DNA of 64,000 nucleotides from Anaerocolumna chitinilytica (GTDB lineage: Bacteria > Bacillota > Clostridia > Lachnospirales > Lachnospiraceae): contig NZ_AP023368.1 in the NCBI RefSeq assembly GCF_014218355.1, positions 5,023,501 through 5,087,500 of the forward strand, in the 5' to 3' direction. Under the pieces are notes generated by a model. It searched no databases, was not told where the DNA came from, and saw only the letters and a program-made list of their open reading frames with translations. The stretch's first letter is position 1. Each line of letters begins with the position of its first letter. The translations under genes and the position numbers were made by a program. This document shows, one piece after another, positions 16,279 to 25,925 of the stretch.

Positions 16279-17085
16279 TTACACCAGACCAACATGATTC
16301 ATCAAAATAATTGCTGCTAAAAATACCACTAAAACAAAATAAGATATGATATCTCTTCCCTTATATTTAAGAGGCTTCATCTTTGTTCTGCCATCACCGC
16401 CACGGTAACACCTGGCCTCCATTGCCATGGCAAGATCATTTGCCCGGCGAAATGCCGATACAAACAGAGGTACCAATAAAGGAATAAGACCTTTGGCTTT
16501 CTTGACCAGGTTACCGCTTTCAAAGTCAGCACCTCTGGCCATCTGTGCCTTCATAATTTTATCTGTCTCTTCCATAAGGATGGGGATGAATCTTAAAGCA
16601 ATTGACATCATCATAGATATCTCATGTACCGGAACCTTTATCTTCTTTAAAGGCCCTAGAAGACTCTCTAACCCATCTGTCAGATTATTAGGAGTCGTAG
16701 TAAAAGTCATTAGGGATGAGCCGATTATGAGCAGAATTAAGCGTATTGCCATAGTAATACACAGCTTGATTCCCTGTTTGGTAATTGTGATAATTCCAAA
16801 TGTTATTACCGGGTCGCCTTGGGTAAAAAACAAATTAAATACAACTGTAAATAGAAGGATTGCTATAATAGGCCTCAAACCTCTTAATATGAATTTCAGC
16901 GGTACTTTTGACATCTTTATGACAGCAAATAAGGCCAATGCCGCTAGCAAATATCCTGTGTAAGGTTTTATAATAAACAGGGCGACGATGTAACAAATAG
17001 TTCCGACTAATTTCACCCTTGGGTCCAATTTATGAAGCAGGGAATCGGCAGGATAATATTGTCCGATTGTTATGTCACGAATCAT
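16279..17085 (-). CDS. ecfT: ECF transporter membrane subunit EcfT
   Basis: 268 residues with about five or six membrane segments and the two cytoplasmic coupling helices; the Ala-Arg-Gly motifs appear as AQMARGADF and AMEARCYRGGDGRTKM. It couples the EcfA1/EcfA2 ATPases to interchangeable S components for vitamin uptake. No S component is encoded nearby, as usual for a shared (group II) energising module. Confidence 0.95.
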   Translation of the reverse strand: MIRDITIGQYYPADSLLHKLDPRVKLVGTICYIVALFIIKPYTGYLLAALALFAVIKMSKVPLKFILRGLRPIIAILLFTVVFNLFFTQGDPVITFGIITITKQGIKLCITMAIRLILLIIGSSLMTFTTTPNNLTDGLESLLGPLKKIKVPVHEISMMMSIALRFIPILMEETDKIMKAQMARGADFESGNLVKKAKGLIPLLVPLFVSAFRRANDLAMAMEARCYRGGDGRTKMKPLKYKGRDIISYFVLVVFLAAIILMNHVGLV

Positions 17086-17151
17086 GTTAACCTCTTTCTT
17101 AAAATTAGATTGTTACGATAGTTTTCTTTTGTGTATATAGTACCTTTGCAT

Positions 17152-18000
17152 TTACCGCAATAAACACTTCAATATTTCTTCTCTCGCCTCTTCAATCGTA
17201 GTCGCATCGGTTTTTACCGGTATTCCTCTGTCTTTTAACTCATGCATCACATAAGTTACCTGGGGTGCTGCTAGACCCATCATTTCCAATTCCTTATAAT
17301 GCTCGAATACCTTATGAGGTGTATCTTGAAATACAACGCTTCCTTTATTCATAACTATCAGTTTATCAGCGTATTTCGCTACGTCTTCCATGCTATGGGA
17401 AACCAGTACGATGGTTATATTGCTTTCCTTATGAAGTTTATTAATCTGCTCTAAGATTTCATCCCGTCCCTTTGGATCAAGTCCGGCAGTAGGTTCATCA
17501 AGGATTAAAACTTCCGGTTTCATTGCTAATACACCCGCTATGGCAACCCTTCTCTTCTGACCGCCGGAAAGCTCGAAAGGTGAAGCATCAATCATATCTT
17601 CTCCCAACCCGACCATTTTTATCGCTTCATAAGTACGCATATCCACTTCAAGCTGATCTAGACCGAGATTTTTTGGGCCAAAGCTAACATCTTTATAAAC
17701 CGTTGTCTCAAATAATTGGTGCTCGGGATATTGAAAGACAAGTCCAACTTTACTTCTTAGATATTTCATATTGAAGTCTTTCTCATATATATCTTGGCCG
17801 TTAAAGTAGATTTTCCCACCTGTAGACCGAAGCAAGCCATTCAGATGCTGTATAAGAGTCGACTTTCCAGAGCCTGTATGTCCGATTAAGCCAACAAATT
17901 CTCCATCATTAATAACTAGATTTATATCCTTCAATGCATGCTTTTCGTATGCCGTTTGAGGACTGTATACATACTGCAGCTTATCTATTATAATTGGCAT
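17152..18000 (-). CDS. ecfA2: ECF transporter ATPase EcfA2
   Basis: About 282 residues. Walker A GHTGSGKST, signature LSGGQKRRVAIAG, Walker B VLILDEPTAGLDP and the switch His (LVSHSMED) are all present. ATG 18000 follows AGAGG; an upstream start at 18036 would overlap ecfA1. It pairs with EcfA1, which ends 2 bp upstream of this start. Second ATPase of the energising module. Confidence 0.95.
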   Translation of the reverse strand: MPIIIDKLQYVYSPQTAYEKHALKDINLVINDGEFVGLIGHTGSGKSTLIQHLNGLLRSTGGKIYFNGQDIYEKDFNMKYLRSKVGLVFQYPEHQLFETTVYKDVSFGPKNLGLDQLEVDMRTYEAIKMVGLGEDMIDASPFELSGGQKRRVAIAGVLAMKPEVLILDEPTAGLDPKGRDEILEQINKLHKESNITIVLVSHSMEDVAKYADKLIVMNKGSVVFQDTPHKVFEHYKELEMMGLAAPQVTYVMHELKDRGIPVKTDATTIEEAREEILKCLLR

Positions 18001-18002
18001 GA

Positions 18003-18872
18003 TTACCTCTTTTCTTTTTCTCCCTTTAGTGCACAAAGCGCCTTTACCAGTTCCTCAACTGTTAATATTCCTTCGGGTATATTAAGCCCCCTTTGACGCA
18101 ATTCATAGCTTAATTCCGTTACCTGAGGAACATCAAGGCGGTATCGTTTCAGTTTTTCCACCTCTTTAAAGATTTCTCTCGGTGTACCTTCCATAACAAC
18201 TTTACCCTTGTCCATAACGAAGACTTTATCTGCATTGATAACCTCTTCCATATAATGTGTAATGAGAACAACCGTAACTTTTTCCTTTTTATTTAGCTCT
18301 CTAACCGTCTCAATAACTTCTTTACGGCCCATAGGATCAAGCATAGCCGTCGGCTCATCCAGTACAATGCATTGGGGCTTCATAGCCATAACTCCAGCTA
18401 TCGCTACTCTTTGTTTTTGACCGCCTGAAAGTTTATTCGGTGAATGTTTTCGATAATCAAGCATACCAACTGCCTTTAAGCTTTTTTCAACTCTTTCCCA
18501 TATTTCATCCGTAGGAACTCCCAAATTTTCCGCACCAAATCCCACGTCTTCTTCTACTACAGTTCCTATTATCTGATTGTCCGGATTCTGAAAGACCATG
18601 CCTGCATTTTGTCTGATATCCCAAAGGTGCTCTTCTTCTTTGGTATTTATGCCATCTACCCAGATAGAACCTTCTGTCGGAGTTAGTATGGCATTAATGT
18701 GTTTGGCAAGTGTTGATTTACCGGAACCATTATGCCCCAGAATCGCTATAAAATCACCTTTTTTTATCCCTAAATCCACATTGTCAATTGCACGGTTGAT
18801 AGACTCGACTTCACCTTCATCGTTGCGCCTTATATATTCAAACACTAAACCTTCTGTTTTTACCATTTCCAT
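18003..18872 (-). CDS. ecfA1: ECF transporter ATPase EcfA1
   Basis: About 289 residues. Walker [10 protein letters not shown], signature [13 protein letters not shown], Walker [14 protein letters not shown] and [11 protein letters not shown] 18872 is chosen because GGAGG lies six bases before it. First gene of ecfA1-ecfA2-ecfT. In related genomes this operon follows rplQ directly; here a plus-strand lepB intervenes, so it needs its own promoter in 18873-19160. Confidence 0.95.
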   Translation of the reverse strand: MEMVKTEGLVFEYIRRNDEGEVESINRAIDNVDLGIKKGDFIAILGHNGSGKSTLAKHINAILTPTEGSIWVDGINTKEEEHLWDIRQNAGMVFQNPDNQIIGTVVEEDVGFGAENLGVPTDEIWERVEKSLKAVGMLDYRKHSPNKLSGGQKQRVAIAGVMAMKPQCIVLDEPTAMLDPMGRKEVIETVRELNKKEKVTVVLITHYMEEVINADKVFVMDKGKVVMEGTPREIFKEVEKLKRYRLDVPQVTELSYELRQRGLNIPEGILTVEELVKALCALKGEKEKR

Positions 18873-19079
18873 ACGAAACCTCCATACTGCCAAAGCATGC
18901 GGTTTGAAACCGCCAAATAGAAATTGATATTAGCTGTCAATACTATTGTAAATACTTTTTACATTTTAAATTATTATCTCCATAAATGCAATGTATTTTT
19001 CATAGGTGCTTATTCATTTATCTGTATTTCAAACAATGAAAGCCATATCTTAATTCGTACTATATATTTCCCATACTCC

Positions 19080-19108
19080 TTGTTACGTTTCTCTATGTGT
19101 GTTAAAAT
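19080..19108 (+). promoter_or_regulatory. Promoter of lepB
   Basis: TTGTTA (19080-19085), 17-bp spacer, TAAAAT (19103-19108), about 55 bp ahead of the lepB ATG. The ribosome binding site is GGGAG. Confidence 0.5.
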
Positions 19109-19161
19109 AATAGGGAATTGTCATAAATAGGTTTTAATAAATGCAAAAAGGGAGATAACAT

Positions 19162-19737
19162 ATGTCAGAAAATATGCCGAATGAACCTGAGAAACACACA
19201 GAGGAAGAAAAACAGCCTTTCTCTGCTAAAAAAGAGATATTAAGCTGGGTAAAAGTTATCCTGGCTGCTCTTGTACTTTCATTTCTTTTAAATCATTATG
19301 TAATTGTCAGTGCCGAGGTTCCTACAGGCTCCATGGAGAATACCGTTATGATCGGTGACCGGATTATAGCTTCGAGACTAAGCTACCATTTCCATGAACC
19401 CAAACGCGGAGATATCGTTGTCTTTTATTTTCCGGATGATGAAACTCAGAGATATTTAAAGCGCATCATCGGACTTCCTGGGGATACCATTGAGATAAAG
19501 GATGGAAAAGTGTACATTAACGGAAGTACTGAACCCTTAAAGGAAGATTACCTTAGAGAAACTCCTGTGGGCGATTACGGTCCTTACACCGTTCCCAAAG
19601 ATTCTTATTTTATGATGGGCGATAATCGAAACGACTCCTTTGATTCAAGATTTTGGGAACATACCTATGCTACAAAAGATGAGATAATAGGAAAAGCAGA
19701 ATTTCGTTACTTTCCCTATCCTAAACTGCTTAAGTAA
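19162..19737 (+). CDS. lepB: Type I signal peptidase
   Basis: 191 residues: a cytoplasmic tail, one membrane segment (VILAALVLSFLLNHYVI), catalytic Ser in VPTGSMENT, catalytic Lys in RYLKRIIGLPGD, and the conserved GDNRNDSFDSR box. It removes signal peptides at the outer membrane face. It is the only plus-strand gene in the 14-37 kb minus-strand block. Lys/Glu-rich N-terminus is typical of clostridial versions. Confidence 0.97.
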   Translation: MSENMPNEPEKHTEEEKQPFSAKKEILSWVKVILAALVLSFLLNHYVIVSAEVPTGSMENTVMIGDRIIASRLSYHFHEPKRGDIVVFYFPDDETQRYLKRIIGLPGDTIEIKDGKVYINGSTEPLKEDYLRETPVGDYGPYTVPKDSYFMMGDNRNDSFDSRFWEHTYATKDEIIGKAEFRYFPYPKLLK

Positions 19738-19741
19738 CAGC

Positions 19742-19784
19742 AAAAAAAGACAGAAGAACTTAGTTAAGTTTCTTCTGTCTTTTC
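19742..19784. terminator. Bidirectional terminator between lepB and rplQ
   Basis: A stem of about 15 bp built from AAAAGACAGAAGAA and its complement, with T-rich sequence on both sides. It serves the convergent lepB and rplQ transcripts. Confidence 0.85.
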
Positions 19785-19795
19785 TATATATAGGA

Positions 19796-20332
19796 TTAAA
19801 CTAATTCGATGAGTACTTCCATTGCAGCATCACCTTTACGCTGGCCAATCTTTACGATTCTTGTATAACCACCGTTACGGTTTACATACTTAGGAGCGAT
19901 TTCTTCAAAAAGCTTATCTGTTACATCAACAGTCTTTGTATTTCTCTTTCTTCCAGCTGCTTCTGTAGGAACTTCTGTTACAGTGTAGAGCTGCTTTAAC
20001 ATCTGTCTTCTAGCGTGAAGACGGGATGCACTGTCTTTTGTAACTGTCTTTTCTACTTCATCATAAACGTTAACTTTCTTTCCGTTTACAACTTCTTTAA
20101 CATTCTTACCTTCTTTATCTTTACGGGCAACTTTTGCTTTAACAGTAACTGTTTCGAAATTATCTTTTTCTTTAACAGCTAAAGCGATTAAGCTTTCAGC
20201 AATTTTACGAATTTCTTTTGCTTTGGCTTCAGTTGTCCTGATCTTGCCGTGATATAACAGGCTGGTAACCTGATTTCTCAGCAATGCCTTTCTCTGACTG
20301 GATGTTCTTCCAAGTTTTCTATAGGCTGCCAT
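19796..20332 (-). CDS. rplQ: Ribosomal protein L17 with internal insertion
   Basis: 178 residues against about 115-130 in most bacteria. The N-terminal core ([17 protein letters not shown]) and the C-terminal [25 protein letters not shown] are normal; an extra Lys/Val-rich segment of about 50 residues lies around 65-120 ([20 protein letters not shown]). Similar insertions are known in Lachnospiraceae. Last gene of the alpha operon. Confidence 0.96.
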   Translation of the reverse strand: MAAYRKLGRTSSQRKALLRNQVTSLLYHGKIRTTEAKAKEIRKIAESLIALAVKEKDNFETVTVKAKVARKDKEGKNVKEVVNGKKVNVYDEVEKTVTKDSASRLHARRQMLKQLYTVTEVPTEAAGRKRNTKTVDVTDKLFEEIAPKYVNRNGGYTRIVKIGQRKGDAAMEVLIELV

Positions 20333-20358
20333 TACATTCCCTCCTTTGACGTATCAGC

Positions 20359-21318
20359 TTAGTCATCACTTACATTCAGTGATAAACCAAGTTCTTTCAG
20401 TTTTGCAAGTACTTCCTCTAAGGACTTACGACCAAGGTTTCTTACCTTCATCATATCTTCAGAAGTTTTATTTGTTAATTCTTCAACCGTATTAATGCCG
20501 GCTCTCTTAAGACAATTATAAGAGCGAACGGATAACTCCAGTTCGTCAATATTCATTTCCAGAACTTTTTCTTTCTCGTTATCTTCTTTTTCTACCATGA
20601 TTTCTGCTGTCTTGGCATTTTCAGATAAATCGATAAAGGAATTCAGATGCTCGCTCAGAACCTTGGCAGCAAGGCTGACAGCTTCATCGGGAGCTAAAGT
20701 TCCGTTAGTAAATACATCAAGTGTAAGCTTATCAAAGTCAGTAATCTGTCCAACACGAGTATTCTCAACGCTTAAATTAACACGTTCAACAGGAGTATAG
20801 ATAGAATCAATGGGAATTACACCTATAGGCAGGTCGTCGTTCTTGTTTTTATCTGCACTAATATAGCCTCTGCCTTTTGTGATAGTGATTTCCATATATA
20901 ATTTACTGTCACTTCCACCGTTCAGAGTTGCAAGAACCAGTTCCGGATTTAAAACCTCAATGTCAGGATCAGCCTGGATATCTCCTGCTGTTACGACACC
21001 TTCTCCTTCGAATTCGATATAAGCCGTTTTAGGCTCATTTGTCTCACTGGTATTTTTAATTGCAAGGCTCTTTAAGTTCATTATAATTTCAGTAACGTCT
21101 TCTTTTACTCCGGGAATCGCGCTAAATTCATGAACCACGCCTTCAATCTTAACTTGGCTGACTGCAGCTCCGGGTAAGGATGAAAGCATAATTCTGCGTA
21201 AAGAATTGCCCAAGGTTGTACCGTATCCTCTTTCCAAAGGTTCTACTACAAAACGTCCAAATTTTTTATCTTCAGAAATTTCTGCAATTTCAATTTTTGG
21301 TTTCTCAAAATCAAACAC
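20359..21318 (-). CDS. rpoA: RNA polymerase alpha subunit
   Basis: 319 residues. N-terminal dimerisation/assembly domain ([20 protein letters not shown]), an acidic linker near 240, and the C-terminal DNA/UP-element domain ([22 protein letters not shown] ... [12 protein letters not shown]). In the operon rpsM-rpsK-rpsD-rpoA-rplQ. Confidence 0.98.
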   Translation of the reverse strand: MFDFEKPKIEIAEISEDKKFGRFVVEPLERGYGTTLGNSLRRIMLSSLPGAAVSQVKIEGVVHEFSAIPGVKEDVTEIIMNLKSLAIKNTSETNEPKTAYIEFEGEGVVTAGDIQADPDIEVLNPELVLATLNGGSDSKLYMEITITKGRGYISADKNKNDDLPIGVIPIDSIYTPVERVNLSVENTRVGQITDFDKLTLDVFTNGTLAPDEAVSLAAKVLSEHLNSFIDLSENAKTAEIMVEKEDNEKEKVLEMNIDELELSVRSYNCLKRAGINTVEELTNKTSEDMMKVRNLGRKSLEEVLAKLKELGLSLNVSDD

Positions 21319-21359
21319 AATAGGACCCTCCTTTTGGGTTATTATGATACGATTAATGA

Positions 21360-21956
21360 TTACTTAGAATACAACTCGACGATAAGCACTTCATTTACCG
21401 GAACATCAATTTGATCTCTTGAAGGAATCTCTTTTACAGATCCTTTTAAGGATTCGTGATCTACTTCAAGCCAAGCCGGAACAGTTCTTCCAGCTGTTAC
21501 TTCTAATACATCTTTATATCTCTGTGCGCTCTTGAATTTTTCTTTGATTTCAATAACGTCTCCAGCTTTTACTGTGTAGGAAGGAATGTTGATGCACTTG
21601 CCGTTAACTAAAACATGCTTGTGGTCAACAATCTGTCTTGCTTCACTTCTGGTTCTGCCGAATCCTAAACGGAAAACTACGTTATCCAGTCTAAGCTCAA
21701 GAAGAATCATAAGGTTTTCACCGGTTGTACCGATTTTCATTTTCTTTGCTTTTTCAAAGTTATTTCTGAAAGGTTTTTCCAGAACGCCATAGATAAACTT
21801 AGCTTTCTGTTTTTCTCTTAACTGTGTACCATATTCACTTACTTTTTTACCTGCTCTGGAAGAAGTTCTGTTGGACTTCTTATCAATTCCTAAATAAGCC
21901 GGTTCCAGTCCAAGTGTTCTACATTTCTTTAATACAGGACCCATGTCTCTTGCCAT
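21360..21956 (-). CDS. rpsD: Ribosomal protein S4
   Basis: 198 residues with the S4 RNA-binding domain ([30 protein letters not shown]) at 90-150. No Cys ligands in the N-terminal part, so a zinc-free type. A primary 16S rRNA binder and often an operon repressor in bacteria. Confidence 0.97.
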   Translation of the reverse strand: MARDMGPVLKKCRTLGLEPAYLGIDKKSNRTSSRAGKKVSEYGTQLREKQKAKFIYGVLEKPFRNNFEKAKKMKIGTTGENLMILLELRLDNVVFRLGFGRTRSEARQIVDHKHVLVNGKCINIPSYTVKAGDVIEIKEKFKSAQRYKDVLEVTAGRTVPAWLEVDHESLKGSVKEIPSRDQIDVPVNEVLIVELYSK

Positions 21957-21972
21957 TGTTACTTACCTCCTA

Positions 21973-22368
21973 TTAGACTCTTCTGCGTTTAGGTGGTCTA
22001 CATCCGTTATGAGGAACCGGTGTGACATCCTTGATACTTGTTACTTCAATGCCGCAAGCCTGAAGTGCACGGATTGCTGCTTCTCTTCCTGATCCGGGAC
22101 CTTTAACCATAACATCAACTGATCTTAAACCATGAACTAAAGCTGCCTTAGCTGCTGTTTCAGCTGCCATCTGTGCTGCATAGGGAGTTGACTTTCTGGA
22201 ACCTCTAAAACCTAAGCCGCCAGCGCTAGCCCAGGAAAGGGCGTTGCCTTCTGCATCTGTCAGAGTAACAATTGTATTGTTAAAAGATGACTGGATATGT
22301 GCCTGTCCACGATCAACGTTTTTCTTAACACGTTTCTTAGTCACTTTTTTTGCTATTTTCTTAGCCAT
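21973..22368 (-). CDS. rpsK: Ribosomal protein S11
   Basis: 131 residues, with a basic N-terminal tail and the conserved [23 protein letters not shown] and [13 protein letters not shown] blocks. The rpsM-rpsK gap of 155 bp is larger than the others in this operon, with no visible gene. Confidence 0.97.
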   Translation of the reverse strand: MAKKIAKKVTKKRVKKNVDRGQAHIQSSFNNTIVTLTDAEGNALSWASAGGLGFRGSRKSTPYAAQMAAETAAKAALVHGLRSVDVMVKGPGSGREAAIRALQACGIEVTSIKDVTPVPHNGCRPPKRRRV

Positions 22369-22523
22369 TTAACAAACCCTCCTATTGGATTTTAATTACC
22401 TTATTTCGTGACTGTTCAGCCACGCAGTCCATACGAACTGTTGTTTCCAAACAACACAAAAATGCGTCATTTGGCACCGGAGAATTCAAGACCTCTCGAA
22501 ATTCCGGAGTAACTGAAGCCTAA

Positions 22524-22892
22524 TTATTTCTTCTTATTAGCAACTGTACGCTTAGGACCTTTTCTGGTTCTTGCGTTTGTCTTAGTCTTCTGTCCGCGAA
22601 CAGGAAGACCCTTCCTATGACGGATTCCTCTGTAGCAGCCGATTTCCTGAAGTCTCTTGATGTTAAGAGCTACTTCTCTACGCAAATCACCTTCTACCAT
22701 CTGTGTTGCATCAATAATATCACGAATTCTGGCAACTTCTTCGTCTGTTAAATCTCTAACGCGTGTGTCAGGATTAACATTTGCTTCTTTTAAAATACGG
22801 TTAGAACTTACTCTGCCGATACCATATACATAAGTAAGACCGATTTCAACACGTTTCTCTCTTGGTAAATCTACACCACTGATACGAGCCAT
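22524..22892 (-). CDS. rpsM: Ribosomal protein S13
   Basis: 122 residues: N-terminal H2TH fold ([25 protein letters not shown]) and a basic C-terminal tail ([23 protein letters not shown]). First gene after the 594-bp gap, ribosome binding site CGGAGG; probably transcribed in part from a promoter within that gap. Confidence 0.97.
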   Translation of the reverse strand: MARISGVDLPREKRVEIGLTYVYGIGRVSSNRILKEANVNPDTRVRDLTDEEVARIRDIIDATQMVEGDLRREVALNIKRLQEIGCYRGIRHRKGLPVRGQKTKTNARTRKGPKRTVANKKK

Positions 22893-23486
22893 GTGCGTAT
22901 TACACCTCCGTTAATTTTTAAGGTTAGCGTGAAATAAGAACATTTCACATCCGACATTGAGCGGCCTTGCGGCCAAATAGTACGTCAGGCTGAAAACAAA
23001 ACTTCTATTTTCAACTACATACTTGGGAATACCAGAGCAAAGCTCGATATTCGCCAAAAGATTACAATGAAAAGTTATAGTTAGGTATCATACAGCCATC
23101 TTACTGCGCTCTTAGCGTTTAACCAGGCCATATGGTGAAATGCATACCTCTTATTACTTTTCACGAATGATGCGGCAATTATTTTCTTTGCAGCAGCATT
23201 CTATTTGATACTTCTTTCAAACATTTTCAATCAGAATAATGTTTTCGCAATGAACAACTCTTCCTGGTGTTTCATTGCGCAGCCGCTTTAAATTGTGACA
23301 GACTACCCCTAGGGTTAATCTGCTGAAACCCCATAGATTTCAAGATGAATCTTTTGATTCACCCACAATATCACAATTGCAAAATGCAGATTGTAACACA
23401 GAAAGCAAGAACTATTTATATCGTTTATAAAATAAACGTATTATATAAAACAGTTAAGCTTCCGACAGGACAGCCTTAACTGACTA
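22893..23486 (-). ncRNA. Unexplained structured region between rpmJ and rpsM
   Basis: A 594-bp non-coding stretch, exceptional in this operon. On the minus strand it contains a GGCC-GCAA-GGCC tetraloop hairpin (near 22965), a 9-bp stem CGCAATGAA/TTCATTGCG (23246-23254 with 23271-23279), a GAATC-AAAA-GATTC hairpin near 23355 and other small inverted repeats. No protein frame is credible. It may be a long rpsM leader or a separate small RNA; I cannot match it to a known family. Confidence 0.35.
23451..23480 (-). terminator. Attenuator-like terminator after rpmJ
   Basis: Just after the rpmJ stop the minus strand forms CAGTTAAG.../...CTTAACTG with an inner TCC-GACA-GGA-like loop, followed by TTTTATAT. 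It would reduce read-through from the spc transcript into the rpsM-rpoA genes. Confidence 0.6.
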
Positions 23487-23600
23487 TTAGCCTTGTCTTT
23501 GTTTGTGTCTGGGATTCTCACAGATTACTCTGATGCTTCCCTTTCTTTTAATAATCTTACACTTTTCGCAGATGGGTTTTACTGATGACCTTACTTTCAC
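23487..23600 (-). CDS. rpmJ: Ribosomal protein L36
   Basis: 37 residues with a GTG start (ribosome binding site AAAGGAG). Zinc-ribbon type: [12 protein letters not shown] and [13 protein letters not shown] supply three Cys and one His. Lies 79 bp after infA, as in other Firmicutes. Confidence 0.95.
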   Translation of the reverse strand: MKVRSSVKPICEKCKIIKRKGSIRVICENPRHKQRQG

Positions 23601-23679
23601 AGTAATTCACTCCTTTCAAAAAAAGTCCGTCTATCATTATAACATCTGATAGATAGAAAATCAAGTAAAATTTAACACT

Positions 23680-23898
23680 TTATTTATCTCTCCAAATAAT
23701 TCTTCCTTTGGTCAAATCATAAGGGGATAGTTCTAATGTTACTTTGTCACCGGGTACAATTTTAATAAAGTTCATACGTAGTTTTCCGCTAATATGTGCT
23801 AAAACTCTATGACCATTTTCCAGTTCTACCTGAAACATGGCATTCGGGAGTTTTTCAATAACGGTTCCTTCGATTTCAACTACATCAGATTTTGACAT
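23680..23898 (-). CDS. infA: Translation initiation factor IF-1
   Basis: 72 residues, an OB-fold protein with the standard sequence ([21 protein letters not shown] ... [16 protein letters not shown]). Binds the 30S A site during initiation. Follows the KOW protein gene by 35 bp. Confidence 0.97.
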   Translation of the reverse strand: MSKSDVVEIEGTVIEKLPNAMFQVELENGHRVLAHISGKLRMNFIKIVPGDKVTLELSPYDLTKGRIIWRDK

Positions 23899-23933
23899 TA
23901 AGTCACCTCCACAATTTGAAGAAATACAACAGA

Positions 23934-24230
23934 CTAAAGGGTTCCTTCCCCTTTTCTTATCTTATTGTAAGTTTTTATTGCCTTTTTGATATCTTCATTC
24001 CTGGTTGCTTTTGTATCATCATTCATACATGGAAGGAGATTTTCAACGCCTTCTATGAGTCTTACATGCTTTTTATTTTTTTTCTTAGGATTATTTAAGG
24101 TTTTTAGTACACCATCCACTAAATATACATATTCTGAATCTACTCCGCATATGACATAGCATTTTCCTATATCATGACCTGCGGTAGATACGATGCCTCT
24201 TCCTATTTGATATTCCACTCTGTCAGTCAT
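23934..24230 (-). CDS. KOW-domain RNA-binding protein (L14e-like)
   Basis: 98 residues. The N-terminal part ([32 protein letters not shown]) is a KOW fold similar to archaeal/eukaryotic L14e; the rest is basic ([13 protein letters not shown]). Genes of this type sit between map and infA in many Clostridia. RNA or ribosome binding is likely; the exact role is unknown. Starts at ATG 24230 with GGGAAGG. Confidence 0.8.
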   Translation of the reverse strand: MTDRVEYQIGRGIVSTAGHDIGKCYVICGVDSEYVYLVDGVLKTLNNPKKKNKKHVRLIEGVENLLPCMNDDTKATRNEDIKKAIKTYNKIRKGEGTL

Positions 24231-24434
24231 GTCCTTCCCAACTTGCTGTAAGATTGGACTGAGGATTTTGCAGGTACAAGTCTCTTATGAACTTTGCTTT
24301 TTTAATAAGTTCATACCAGCTCCTTTGCAAACAACTTCTATTAATTTGCAGTATGCCGGCAAATTGTACCTTACTGTTACCAATCATAATGTGAATGCTT
24401 ATCACTTCACACAAGCTTCGTTGTTATTTTACTT

Positions 24435-25184
24435 TTATAAGGAAAGAATTTCAGGATCCCCGTCCGTTATCAAGATGGTGTTTTCGTAATGTGCGGATAA
24501 AGACCTATCCTCCGTTACTACAGTCCAGTCATCATTTTCCCAATATACTTCAGGTCGCCCTGCATTTACCATAGGCTCTATAGCAAATGTCATCCCTGCT
24601 TCCAGTTTTATTCCTCTTCTTCTTTGAGAGAAATTCGGAATTTGAGGATCTTCATGAAGCTTTGTTCCAATACCATGCCCTACCAAATCCCTAACAACGG
24701 AAAACCCGTAGGATTCAATATATGTTTGGATAGCTGCAGATATATCATTTAGATGATTGCCAGATTTTGCATATTTAATACCTTCAAAAAAACTTTGCTT
24801 CGTAACCTGTATCAGTTTCTCTGCTTCTTCCGTAATCTCCCCTACTGCCCAGGTTCTTGCGGCGTCTGAATGATATCCTTTGTATATCACACCAGCATCC
24901 AAGCTTACAATATCTCCATCTACTAATACTCTTCCCTTGGAGGGGATTCCATGAACCACCTGATTATTTACGGAAACACAGACAGATGCAGGATAGCCGT
25001 TGTAATTAAGAAAGGAGGGTATACAATTATATCCCTTTATTAACTCCCGTGCCTTTTTATCAATATCAATGGTAGTTATCCCCGGTACTATAATTGCTCT
25101 TAGTTCTTCATGGACGGCTGAAAGTATTTTCCCGGCCTCCCGCATTAAACCAATTTCTCTTTCTGACTTAATTGTTACTGACAT
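24435..25184 (-). CDS. map: Methionine aminopeptidase, type I
   Basis: About 249 residues. Metal ligands of the pita-bread fold are visible: Asp in VSLDAGVIYKGYHSDAART, His in VGHGIGTKLHEDPQIPNF, Glu in FAIEPMVN and near the C-terminus. It removes initiator Met from nascent proteins. ATG 25184 has GGGAG five bases upstream; ATG 25199 lacks one. It begins 27 bp after adk. Confidence 0.96.
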   Translation of the reverse strand: MSVTIKSEREIGLMREAGKILSAVHEELRAIIVPGITTIDIDKKARELIKGYNCIPSFLNYNGYPASVCVSVNNQVVHGIPSKGRVLVDGDIVSLDAGVIYKGYHSDAARTWAVGEITEEAEKLIQVTKQSFFEGIKYAKSGNHLNDISAAIQTYIESYGFSVVRDLVGHGIGTKLHEDPQIPNFSQRRRGIKLEAGMTFAIEPMVNAGRPEVYWENDDWTVVTEDRSLSAHYENTILITDGDPEILSL

Positions 25185-25211
25185 AAGCTCTCCCTGCATC
25201 TGTTTCTTTCA

Positions 25212-25853
25212 TTATTTGAGTATTTCCAGGATATCTTCAAAAGTATCAGACATGGTCTTTCTTCCGTCTACTTCTTTTAAAATTCCCTGCTTGTTATAAT
25301 AATCGATTAACGGCTGAGTCTGATTATGATATACCTCAAGACGTTTTAAAACTGTCTCCGGCTTATCATCCTCTCTTAATACGATTTCACTACCGCAAAC
25401 ATCGCAGATTCCTTCAACTTTGGTAGGAATATTTACAAGATGGTAAGTAGCTCCGCAATTTAAGCAAGCTCTTCTTCCAGCCATTCTCTCTACGATATCA
25501 CCATCGGGCACTTCAACATTAATGGCATAGTCTACTTTCTCGCCAATAGCAAGAAGAGCCTTATCTAATGACTCTGCCTGAGGAATTGTTCTAGGGAATC
25601 CATCCAGTATATAACCTTTTTCACAGTCTGCCTGTTTTACTCTGTCAACTACAAGGTCAACTACAAGTTCATCGGGTACTAAAAGGCCCTGGTCCATATA
25701 AACCTTTGCCTTATTACCTAGTTCTGTGCCATTCTTGATATTAGCTCTAAAAATATCACCTGTTGAAATATGAGGGACCTTGAACTTTTCTGCTATTTTT
25801 TTAGCCTGTGTTCCTTTACCAGCGCCTGGTGCGCCTAACATAATGATCTTCAT
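25212..25853 (-). CDS. adk: Adenylate kinase
   Basis: 213 residues; P-loop GAPGAGKGTQ at the N-terminus and a zinc lid with four Cys (CLNCGATYHL ... ICDVCGSEI), as in Gram-positive forms. ATP + AMP to 2 ADP. Between secY and map as in most Firmicutes. Confidence 0.98.
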   Translation of the reverse strand: MKIIMLGAPGAGKGTQAKKIAEKFKVPHISTGDIFRANIKNGTELGNKAKVYMDQGLLVPDELVVDLVVDRVKQADCEKGYILDGFPRTIPQAESLDKALLAIGEKVDYAINVEVPDGDIVERMAGRRACLNCGATYHLVNIPTKVEGICDVCGSEIVLREDDKPETVLKRLEVYHNQTQPLIDYYNKQGILKEVDGRKTMSDTFEDILEILK

Positions 25854-25925
25854 TGTGTTACTCCCTTCTACAAGAAATCTGCAAATGGCGGGGCTGTGCC
25901 CCGCCTGCAGCTGTTCTATATTTTA

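Noticed and set aside
24223..24489. Short frames on both strands between the KOW gene and map
   Set aside because: No domain, no ribosome binding site, and overlap with flanking genes.
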